Shown here one piece after another: positions 58,176-64,000 of a stretch of 64,000 bases of DNA. The stretch lies in the NCBI RefSeq assembly GCF_946998835.1, contig NZ_CAMQAZ010000011.1:12512-76511 (forward strand), read 5' to 3'. Both the position numbers and the translations under genes were made by a program. Position 1 is the stretch's first letter, and every line of letters starts with the position of its first letter. Source of the DNA: an uncultured Corynebacterium sp. GTDB lineage: Bacteria > Actinomycetota > Actinomycetes > Mycobacteriales > Mycobacteriaceae. The notes beneath the pieces were generated by a model. The model saw only the letters and a program-made list of their open reading frames with translations, was not told the DNA's origin and searched no databases.

Positions 58176-59540
58176 GTGGCAGAGTCCCAGTCCCCGACAT
58201 TCGTCGAATTGGGGGTCGCCGCGGAAATCTGCGACGCACTCGCCGACGAAGGCATCACCCGTACTTTTGCCATCCAGGAACTGACCCTGCCCCTGGCGCT
58301 CGACGGCACGGACATCATTGGCCAAGCCCGCACCGGCATGGGCAAAACTTTAGGTTTCGGCGTTCCTCTCATTGACCGCGTCTTTGATGATGCCCGCATC
58401 CCCGAGCCGGATGGCTTAGCCCGCGCAATCATTATCGTCCCAACCCGCGAACTGTGTGTACAAGTCGGCGAGGATTTAGCGCGCGCTGCGCACTCAACCA
58501 ATCTGCGTGTATGCACCATTTACGGTGGCCGTCCCTATGAGGAGCAGATTGAACAGCTTGACCGCGGGGTGGACATCATCGTCGGCACTCCCGGCCGTCT
58601 CATTGACCTCTACCAGCGCAATAACCTGGAATTATCAGGTGTGAAGATTCTGGTTCTCGACGAAGCCGACGAGATGCTCGATTTGGGCTTCCTGCCGGAC
58701 ATCGAGAAGATTCTGGCCGCTGTGCCGGATGAACGTCAGACCATGCTCTTCTCCGCTACGATGCCGGGACCGATTCTGACCCTCGCGCGCACCTTTATGA
58801 ATCGCCCGGTACACATCCGCGCCGAATCCGGCGAGGAAGAGGCCACAGTCCACGAGACCACCAAGCAGATTGTTTTCCAGTCGCACCAGATGGATAAGGT
58901 CTCAGTCATCGCCCGTATTCTGCAGGCCAATGGTCGTGGTCGCACCATCATTTTCGCGCGCACTAAGCGCGGCGCTGCCTCCGTTGCCGAGCAGCTCGGC
59001 GAACGCGGCTTCCTGGTCACTGCCGTCCACGGCGACATGGGCCAGCCCGCACGCGAACGCTCGCTGACGGCCTTCCGCAATGGCGATGTCGATGTCTTGG
59101 TCGCAACCGATGTCGCGGCTCGCGGCATCGATATCGATGATGTCACACACGTCATCAACCACCAGGTGCCCGATGATGAGATGACATACGTCCATCGCAT
59201 CGGCCGCACCGGCCGCGCGGGACACAGTGGTGTGGCAGTGACCCTCGTTGGTTGGGATGAAACCGTCAAGTGGAAGGCCATTTCAGATGCCTTGGATCTG
59301 GATATGGCCGAGATTCCAACATGGTTCTCCACTTCTCCAGAGCTCGCCGAAGCTCTTGATATCCCCGATGGCGTAGAGGAAAAGGTCGGCCCAGCTCGCC
59401 CGGTGCTGGGTTCCCGTCCGCCTCGCGGGCGTGGCGGTCGAGGGCCGCGGAACAACCACTCACAACCGCGCGGCCGCACCGGTGGTCGGGGACGTCACTC
59501 AGGACGGGGCGGTCGGTCAACTTCGCATCGCCGCAGCTAG
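58176..59540 (+). CDS. DEAD-box RNA helicase, RhlE-like (454 aa)
   Basis: An ATP-dependent RNA helicase for ribosome assembly or RNA turnover. All motifs are in place: Q motif region TFVELGVAAEICDALADEGI, motif I ARTGMGKT (note Met in place of the usual Ser), Ia PTRELCVQV, GTPGRLID, II VLDEADEMLD, III FSATMP, V ATDVAARGIDID and VI HRIGRTGRAGH. The C-terminus is an RG/RGG-rich tail (PRGRGGRGPRNN, GRTGGRGRHSGRGGRS) that would bind RNA. GTG 58176 has AAAGGAG five bases upstream. Rv3211 is at the same place. It is divergent from DUF3107. Confidence 0.93.
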   Translation: MAESQSPTFVELGVAAEICDALADEGITRTFAIQELTLPLALDGTDIIGQARTGMGKTLGFGVPLIDRVFDDARIPEPDGLARAIIIVPTRELCVQVGEDLARAAHSTNLRVCTIYGGRPYEEQIEQLDRGVDIIVGTPGRLIDLYQRNNLELSGVKILVLDEADEMLDLGFLPDIEKILAAVPDERQTMLFSATMPGPILTLARTFMNRPVHIRAESGEEEATVHETTKQIVFQSHQMDKVSVIARILQANGRGRTIIFARTKRGAASVAEQLGERGFLVTAVHGDMGQPARERSLTAFRNGDVDVLVATDVAARGIDIDDVTHVINHQVPDDEMTYVHRIGRTGRAGHSGVAVTLVGWDETVKWKAISDALDLDMAEIPTWFSTSPELAEALDIPDGVEEKVGPARPVLGSRPPRGRGGRGPRNNHSQPRGRTGGRGRHSGRGGRSTSHRRS

Positions 59541-59603
59541 GCTGTCGCATGCCCCTCTCCCGTATTCCTTCCCACGACCACTCGTCGACAGGACATTCCC
59601 ACT

Positions 59604-60935
59604 GTGCCGCAGTCACCACAAGCCAGCGCTAAATCCACCACTGCAGGGACCCGATTGCGCCATAATCGAATCGCATCGGCGATTCTCATCCTCGCTGTGA
59701 TCCTCGTTATCGGCTGGACGTGGGTCGCCTCCCCAGCCCGCAAGGTCGACCGTACTGAAGCCACAGCCCCGACCGACATAGCATCGCAATCCCCCGCTGC
59801 TAATGACCCGGAGGCAATGCCACATGCTCTCCGCCCGGTGTGGTCCACCGAATCGTCGGTAAGCGGGGGCGCACACACCATCTCCCCGGTGCCACTGGTA
59901 ATGGGCGGCGCGCTCCTCGTCGCCGAAGACAAGGGCGTGCGTGCCGTCTCGCTTAACGACGGCACGGAGCTCTGGCACTACCGGAGAGATATTCCGCTGT
60001 GTGCGTTATCAGGCAGCGATGGCCAGATTTTCGCGACTTTTCGCGGCGCTGCCGGCTGTGGCGAGACTGTTGGACTCAAGCCCGACTCGGGTCAGTATGT
60101 CGCGACTCGCAAGTCGATTGCCGGCGATACCCCAGTGACGGTGCGCTCGAATTCCTATGCGGGTATCTATGACTCGGAGTTTGTAGAGCTGTGGCGCTCT
60201 GACCTAGTGAGAGTGGTCGAGTACGGTACGGTGCCGGCTTCTCCAGAACCTAATTTGCAGCCGCACCCAGGGTGCTCGATTATTAGTGCGCTCACTCGCG
60301 TGGATTTGCTGGCGGTCGTAATCAACTGCGATGGTCATGGGCGTCTGGTCATGCAGGAATCAAACCCAGAAGAGTCACGTGAGCCCGAGGTCAAGAGCGA
60401 TATCGACCTGGGCCGAGTGACTGCGGACATGTCGTTGGTTTCAATCGGCCAGGACGCGGCAGCGGTGCTGTCAGATAATCGTATCCGTGTTTTTCGCATG
60501 GATGGCACGCGTCTGAGTGAATCGGATTTGACCGAAACTACACTTCGCCCGGCACCGGCTGAAGCCGACTCGGCAGACGATGCGCCACGTGCGCCTTTTA
60601 CAACAGACCTGCCTCATCACATGACGTGGTGGTCACCACGTGGTTTGCTGGGCTTCCGTCCGAGTACGCTGGCACCTGCGTTCGAGTTCCCCGAGGCGAC
60701 CGGCACCCCAGCACCGTGGGGTGAGCATATTTTCCTGCCGAAGGCCGATCAAATTGCGGTACTAAATGCCTCCACACTCGAAGTCATTGGCACACTACCT
60801 CTGCCTGCAGCCGCGAACTCCGCCCACACACAAGGTGCGACCGATTTGGAAAACCCGGTGCGTCTTGCGGTTGTCGGCGACACTCTTCTAGTTCAGCACG
60901 GCAACACCGTGGACGCGTTCGCCATCGAAGTTTAA
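59604..60935 (+). CDS. Membrane-anchored PQQ/WD-like repeat protein (Rv3212 type, 443 aa)
   Basis: The N-terminus is cytoplasmic (SAKSTTAGTRLRHNR), with one membrane anchor (IASAILILAVILVIGWTWVA). Beyond it lies a Thr/Asp-rich linker and a domain of repeated beta-strands (GGALLVAEDKGVRAVSLNDG, TELWHYRRDIPLCALSGSDG, EHIFLPKADQIAVLNAST) that looks like a beta-propeller of the PQQ/quinoprotein sort, without a known cofactor site. A few cysteines (IPLCAL, GAAGCGET, HPGCSI, VINCDG) may form disulfides. Rv3212 follows the DEAD-box gene in mycobacteria likewise. Function unknown. GTG 59604 has AGGA ~10 bases upstream. It converges on the next gene, overlapping four bases. Confidence 0.8.
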   Translation: MPQSPQASAKSTTAGTRLRHNRIASAILILAVILVIGWTWVASPARKVDRTEATAPTDIASQSPAANDPEAMPHALRPVWSTESSVSGGAHTISPVPLVMGGALLVAEDKGVRAVSLNDGTELWHYRRDIPLCALSGSDGQIFATFRGAAGCGETVGLKPDSGQYVATRKSIAGDTPVTVRSNSYAGIYDSEFVELWRSDLVRVVEYGTVPASPEPNLQPHPGCSIISALTRVDLLAVVINCDGHGRLVMQESNPEESREPEVKSDIDLGRVTADMSLVSIGQDAAAVLSDNRIRVFRMDGTRLSESDLTETTLRPAPAEADSADDAPRAPFTTDLPHHMTWWSPRGLLGFRPSTLAPAFEFPEATGTPAPWGEHIFLPKADQIAVLNASTLEVIGTLPLPAAANSAHTQGATDLENPVRLAVVGDTLLVQHGNTVDAFAIEV

Positions 60936-61390
60936 AACGAGCGTGCGGCCCAATCAATTGCCTTCGGGCTAAACATGCAGGCCAGCGCCACAATCGAAGC
61001 TGTCGCCGTCGGCAGGGCGAGCAGAAAAGCACTCGAGCGGAACATGTAATAAGCCACACCCAACAGGCACAGATTGAGCATGATAATGGGCCCCCTCCCC
61101 CAACGGGCTCCGCGCAGCAACATAATCGCACCAGCGAGAACTGCGCCGAAAATAAGGAGGAACCACAGCGCGGTGCCCCAGCCGGAGATTACCGCAGCCT
61201 CATCGCGGTAGCCCATCAGATCACGAATTAGTAGAAAGACTCCATAGCCTAAGCCGAGGACACATTCGCCGACACCGATCCATGCACCAATCATGACAGC
61301 CTGCGGCGCGGCCATCGATCCTTGGGCCGCTGCAAGCTGGTCGGAGGTGGGCGCGGTGGAGGCGTTGCTGCTGTTTTTCTGGTTACTCAC
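60932..61390 (-). CDS. Four-helix hypothetical membrane protein (152 aa)
   Basis: Four predicted membrane segments (AVMIGAWIGVGECVLGLGYG, ALWFLLIFGAVLAGAIMLLR, IIMLNLCLLGVAYYMF, LLALPTATASIVALACMF) follow a Ser/Thr/Asn-rich cytoplasmic N-terminus. An R/G turn (RGARWGRGPI) lies between helices two and three. I know similar proteins next to the Rv3212-like gene in actinobacteria but no function. GTG 61390. The convergent overlap with the previous gene is four bases. It is divergent from the lipid-kinase gene. Confidence 0.7.
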   Translation of the reverse strand: MSNQKNSSNASTAPTSDQLAAAQGSMAAPQAVMIGAWIGVGECVLGLGYGVFLLIRDLMGYRDEAAVISGWGTALWFLLIFGAVLAGAIMLLRGARWGRGPIIMLNLCLLGVAYYMFRSSAFLLALPTATASIVALACMFSPKAIDWAARSF

Positions 61391-61499
61391 GCCCTACATG
61401 TTAGCCCGCCACGAGCCGGCGAAAACACCTGGAGGATTCGGAGGTAAGTCTGCAGATGCTCCCCATCCCACGGCGACTCATGCACTAGTCTTGGTGCCT

Positions 61500-62606
61500 G
61501 TGCGTGCCCTGCTCATCTCTAATCCGAATTCCACCAGCAATACTGATCGACGTATGCCCGGCATCGTGCGGGCCCTTCGCTCGGTTGAAGGAATTCGTCT
61601 GACATCCATGTTTACCGCTTACCCCGGTCACGCTGCGGAAATAGTGTCAGGAAAAACAGTTCGCGATTACGATGTGATCATTTGCCTCGGTGGTGATGGA
61701 ACAATCAATGAGATCATCAACGGACTCATGAGCTCTGACCCCTTCTCGGCGCCACCTGCCGATGAGCTACCCGCCATCGCGACAATTCCCACCGGCAGCG
61801 CCAATGTGCTGTCAGGCGCTCTCGGAATTCCACGCGATCCTGTGGATGCCGCCTGGTATATCGCAGGTCTGCTGCGCTCCCGAACACGCAGCACTATTAG
61901 CGTTGGGCATGCCGCTGGGCGCTGCTTCGTTGTCAATGCCGGCATCGGCATCGATGCCGAAGTCATTGCTGCTATGGAGCAGCTCCGACAAAACGGTACC
62001 CGCGCCAAGGCCGTGCGCTATCTGCCAGCTATTTTCTCTGCGTGGAAGGAGCTGCGCACCAACCCGCCACAGATTACCGCGACTATCGACGGCAAGGAGT
62101 TCGGCCGAGATCTCGCTATGGCGGTGGTGTCTAACTCCAACCCATGGACTTTCCTGGGCGACCTCCCCATCGTCACCAACCCCACTGTCTCGCTGCGCAA
62201 GGGACTGGGATTTTATGGCTTCACTTCACTAGAGGGGCTGACCGGACTTGTCGCCGCGGCCAATTTAGCCGGTTTTTTCACGCGTCTCCGCTCACCGTTC
62301 CATGTTGAAGCTCGCGAGCGTCGCATCGACAACGCCCACAACATCGACCTCACCTCCACTTCTCCGCTTCGTCTCCAGCTGGATGGCGAGTACATCGATC
62401 AGCGCAGTCGCCTCACTATCCGGGTTCAACAAAATGCCATCAACTTCGTGGCGCGTGCCGACGATTACACGGAGACCCGATTCACCGAGAAGGTCGCAAC
62501 TCGCCCAGTGGACGAGCGTTTGCTCGTTGTAGCGACAAAGAAGGTCATGGACCGGGGTCGCAGGTTGTTCAATACAAGCCAGAAGGCAGAAGCTGCACAC
62601 ACTTAG
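61500..62606 (+). CDS. Diacylglycerol/lipid kinase family protein (368 aa)
   Basis: A DAGK-catalytic-domain protein that would phosphorylate a lipid alcohol with ATP. Family motifs: N-terminal RALLISNPNSTSNTDR (the nucleotide-binding NPxS), VIICLGGDGTINEIINGL (the GGDGT loop), TIPTGSANVLSGALGIP, FVVNAGIGIDAEVIAAME, PLRLQLDGEYIDQRSRLTI and a DxD-like end. The length is typical of bacterial YegS/DgkB/Rv2252 relatives. I favour GTG 61500 because TAGTCT nine bases upstream would make the message leaderless; another GTG sits at 61494. The downstream stem-loop (62668-62703) is a probable terminator. Confidence 0.9.
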   Translation: MRALLISNPNSTSNTDRRMPGIVRALRSVEGIRLTSMFTAYPGHAAEIVSGKTVRDYDVIICLGGDGTINEIINGLMSSDPFSAPPADELPAIATIPTGSANVLSGALGIPRDPVDAAWYIAGLLRSRTRSTISVGHAAGRCFVVNAGIGIDAEVIAAMEQLRQNGTRAKAVRYLPAIFSAWKELRTNPPQITATIDGKEFGRDLAMAVVSNSNPWTFLGDLPIVTNPTVSLRKGLGFYGFTSLEGLTGLVAAANLAGFFTRLRSPFHVEARERRIDNAHNIDLTSTSPLRLQLDGEYIDQRSRLTIRVQQNAINFVARADDYTETRFTEKVATRPVDERLLVVATKKVMDRGRRLFNTSQKAEAAHT

Positions 62607-63090
62607 CCCGTAGCCGTTTAGGGCCGGGCCAGGAAACAGCGCTATACACCCTCACTACTGCAATTACCAAAACTAAAATTGCCCCCGCAAGGGGCTAGTT
62701 TTGACCTGGCGTTTTAACCAAAACTTAACTTTTCTGTGAGGTTTGGCACTTTTATTCATTTTGCTCTTTACGAACCGGGCCAGTCGTGAAAATATGTAAG
62801 TCGTCAGCGGGACAGGCACGCAGTTCACTAAATGTGCAAGCATGCAAGTCTCGCCTTTTTAGGCGCAAACTCTTTGGTGAGTACCCACTACCTTCTGACT
62901 CGCGTGGGCGATGAAAACAGGTAGCCCTCCCAAGATGCCTAATACCCCTGGGCGCTCGGGAATGAACCCCAACCTCGTTGAGATGCGGCGATTTGTCGTG
63001 TCTGACGAAATCCATTTCCGTTAGCCGCCTTCCCGCAAGGATATTTCACCCTGCCCTCACCCGGGGCTCGTAATGTTTTAGGAGTATGTC
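62607..63090. other. Intergenic region upstream of whiB1
   Basis: No gene is supported; an 87-residue minus-strand frame here lacks a ribosome site. The left part has the terminator, the right part the whiB1 promoter. TGTGAGGTTTGGCACT at about 62736-62751 is a weak GlxR/CRP-like half match, which would fit the cAMP control known for mycobacterial whiB1 but is not convincing. TAATGT ~15 bases before the start may be the -10 element. Confidence 0.35.
62668..62703 (+). terminator. Terminator after the lipid-kinase gene
   Basis: Interrupted stem CAAAACTA-AAATTG-CCCC / GGGG-TAGTTTTG lies ~60 bases after the stop. It has T-rich sequence in its right arm but no clean T-run after it, so efficiency is uncertain. 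Confidence 0.5.
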
Positions 63091-63360
63091 ATGGATTGGC
63101 GCCACAAGGCCGTTTGTCGTGAAGAGGATCCAGAGCTGTTCTTCCCGGTCGGTAACTCCGGCCCAGCCCTCGCACAGATTGCAAAGGCGAAGGTTGTTTG
63201 CAACCGCTGCCCAGTTACTGCTCAGTGCCTGGCATGGGCACTTGAGACCGGACAGGATGCCGGTGTCTGGGGAGGCATGAGCGAGGATGAGCGTCGCGCA
63301 CTGAAGCGTCGCCGCAACCGTGGTCGCACCCGCCGCACTCGCACCAGCACCGCGGTCTAA
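63091..63360 (+). CDS. whiB1: WhiB1-type Fe-S transcriptional regulator (89 aa)
   Basis: A Wbl protein binding a nitric-oxide-sensitive 4Fe-4S cluster and regulating transcription with SigA. The four cluster cysteines are in AVCREEDP, VVCNRCPVTAQC (C37, C40, C46), followed by the GVWGG turn (DAGVWGGMSEDERRALK) and a basic C-terminal tail rich in Arg (RRRNRGRTRRTRTST). Length and order match WhiB1 (Rv3219), which is essential in mycobacteria. AGGAG lies six bases before ATG 63091. Its stop codon sits in a duplicated segment. A 21-base near-repeat and a palindrome follow. Confidence 0.95.
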   Translation: MDWRHKAVCREEDPELFFPVGNSGPALAQIAKAKVVCNRCPVTAQCLAWALETGQDAGVWGGMSEDERRALKRRRNRGRTRRTRTSTAV

Positions 63361-63404
63361 TACGCACCGCAGGCTTAAGCCTGCCGCGGTCTGATAAACA
63401 CCGC
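63350..63404. repeat. Duplicated segment over the whiB1 stop with an intervening palindrome
   Basis: CCGCGGTCTAATACGCACCGC (63350-63370, containing the whiB1 stop) is repeated with three mismatches at 63384-63404. Between them lies a perfect 16-base palindrome GCAGGCTTAAGCCTGC (63369-63384). Confidence 0.8.
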
Positions 63405-63499
63405 GAGCTAATATCCCGGCCTGATTAATAGGGTTACGCGGTCACCGTGTAATCTATACCGGTTGATACCTGTTCCTCCGATAGAAAGAGAGCCCAGCT

Positions 63500-63574
63500 A
63501 TGAGCAAGCGTGGCCGTAAGCGCAAGGATCGTCGTAAGAAGAAGGCGAACCACGGACGTCGTCCGAACAGCTAA
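63500..63574 (+). CDS. 24-residue basic ribosomal protein of bL37/AURKAIP1-COX24 type
   Basis: A tiny gene with AGAGAG ~10 bases before ATG 63500. The peptide starts MSKRGRKRKDRRKKKAN and ends HGRRPNS, over half Lys/Arg. This is the short protein known as bL37 in mycobacterial ribosome structures (consensus of the form RGRKxRDR...KANHGxRPN), so it likely stays bound in the large subunit RNA. It lies between whiB1 and an intrinsic terminator, with its own promoter or read-through from whiB1. It is too short for most gene callers. Confidence 0.85.
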   Translation: MSKRGRKRKDRRKKKANHGRRPNS

Positions 63575-63622
63575 GTTGACCTTAGCTGCAGTAGCTTCAG
63601 CGTGGACTACCTGAAGCACCCC

Positions 63623-63671
63623 TCCACCCCGACACAATTCGGTATTACACCGAGTGGCGGGGTGGATTTTT
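63623..63671 (+). terminator. Terminator of the bL37-type gene
   Basis: Arms TCCACCCCG (63623-63631) and CGGGGTGGA (63658-63666) with an inner hairpin ATTCGGT...ACCGAGT are followed by TTTTT. Strong intrinsic terminator ~50 bases after the small gene. Confidence 0.85.
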
Positions 63672-63705
63672 GCCTCCAGCCGATACCTCAACGGGTAGCA
63701 GATGT

Positions 63706-63802
63706 GAAAGTGATTAGGTTTATAGCACGTGAATTGAATTCACCCGAAACTTTTTGTCATAAACCTAGTCACTTTCAGTACCGCCTAGTCACTTTCAGTA
63801 CC
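63706..63802. repeat. Structured intergenic element with inverted and tandem repeats
   Basis: Arms GAAAGTGATTAGGTTTAT (63706-63723) and ATAAACCTAGTCACTTTC (63759-63776), 17 of 18 paired, enclose GTGAATTGAATTCAC (an inner palindrome). The right side continues as a 19-base direct repeat CCTAGTCACTTTCAGTACC (63764-63782 and 63784-63802). The core TTTATAGCAC ... TTTTTG-NN-ATAA resembles the dispersed repeat at 30624 and 35157. Confidence 0.75.
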
Positions 63803-63952
63803 TCTTCACTACCTCAGCTTCGCTTTCAGGAATCAACCGCCCAACGGACCTCTATCAGCGAGTTTGGAGCCCAAACCCCACCGGAGTAACGTCTAAAAAT
63901 AGAGCTTTTACAGAGCTTTTTATCAACTCAAACGAGGTTGCTCAAAAGCAAT

Positions 63953-64000
63953 GGGGCTATAGCTCAGTTGGTAGAGCGTCGCGTTCGCAATGCGAAGGTC
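63953..64000 (+). tRNA. tRNA-Ala (anticodon CGC), partial at right edge
   Basis: Reads GGGGCTATAGCTCAGTTGGT, then the D-arm GCTC...GAGC and the anticodon stem TCGCG/TGCGA with loop TTCGCAA (anticodon CGC). The T-arm and 3' acceptor lie beyond the window. Confidence 0.85.

Larger units (their letters stand above)
63575..63952. other. Intergenic region before tRNA-Ala(CGC)
   Basis: No gene is seen in this 378-base stretch. It holds a short hairpin GCTTCAG/CTGAAGC (63594-63617), the terminator, the inverted-repeat element 63706-63802 and, before the tRNA, an AT-rich segment that should carry the tRNA promoter. Confidence 0.5.

Noticed and set aside
62752..63015. 87-codon minus-strand frame upstream of whiB1
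   Set aside because: His/Arg/Cys-rich translation without motif or ribosome site, in a promoter region.

Overview
The window reads as chromosome of a Corynebacterium or a close mycolata relative. The evidence is a type I fatty acid synthase, AdnA/AdnB-type recombination helicase-nucleases, WhiB1, a class Ib ribonucleotide reductase set (nrdH, nrdI, nrdE, nrdF), DUF3152, DUF3107 and DUF2017 proteins, frequent GTG starts and a moderately high G+C. Gene order follows two blocks I know from Mycobacterium tuberculosis: Rv1329c-Rv1343c (dinG, pncB, clpS, DUF2017, S58 peptidase, rhomboid, murI, cAMP-phosphodiesterase-like metallo-hydrolase, rph, rdgB, DUF3817) and Rv3194c-Rv3219 (PDZ-Lon protease to whiB1). 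The species cannot be fixed from sequence alone.

Layout. 1-3093: N-terminal part of FAS-I on the minus strand, running off the left edge. 3094-7823: a small accessory island beside tRNA-Leu(UAG), with two broken tyrosine integrases, an exported Cys-rich protein with a cytoplasmic partner, an orphan HicB-like protein, a coiled-coil protein, an HTH-like protein and clusters of short repeats. 8121-15135: housekeeping genes for nucleotide quality control, RNA processing, peptidoglycan precursor synthesis and proteolysis. 15217-22503: NAD salvage, a DinG helicase, an acyl-CoA ligase, a Pth2-like protein and SerB. 22755-30151: cytochrome oxidase subunit I, then nrdF, deoD and nrdH-nrdI-nrdE, with a palindrome at nrdF and NrdR-like boxes at nrdH. 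30894-41372: Cys-less ribosomal protein L36, a sugar transporter, NadE, a TetR regulator, a flavin-binding protein, tRNA-Ala(GGC), a redox pair (DsbA-like and MauE/DoxX-like), phosphoglucomutase, paired CrcB fluoride channels and an alanine/Na+ symporter. 41411-62606: the Rv3194c-like block with PDZ-Lon protease, DUF2342 and YgjP metallopeptidases, an E1-like protein, UvrD2, a K+ channel, AdnB/AdnA, a phosphotransferase-like protein, DUF3152, DUF3107, a DEAD-box helicase, a membrane-anchored beta-propeller-like protein and a lipid kinase. 63091-64000: whiB1, a 24-residue ribosomal protein of the bL37 type and the start of tRNA-Ala(CGC).

Functional links. NrdH/NrdI/NrdE/NrdF make deoxyribonucleotides, while DeoD, RdgB and the NAD genes pncB and nadE handle nucleotide salvage and clean-up. 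UvrD2, AdnA/AdnB and DinG are a DNA-repair helicase set. CtaD belongs to the respiratory chain.

The less ordinary material is non-coding. There is a dispersed intergenic repeat (30624-30729 and 35157-35280), the second copy lying inside a 233-bp element bounded by perfect 16-bp inverted repeats. A related-looking structured element lies at 63706-63802. A perfect 30-bp palindrome precedes nrdF, and short tandem duplications span the stop codons of at least five genes. I saw no CRISPR array, intact insertion sequence or complete prophage. I cannot point with confidence to a wholly new multi-gene system; the best coding candidate is the small exported-protein pair in the island.
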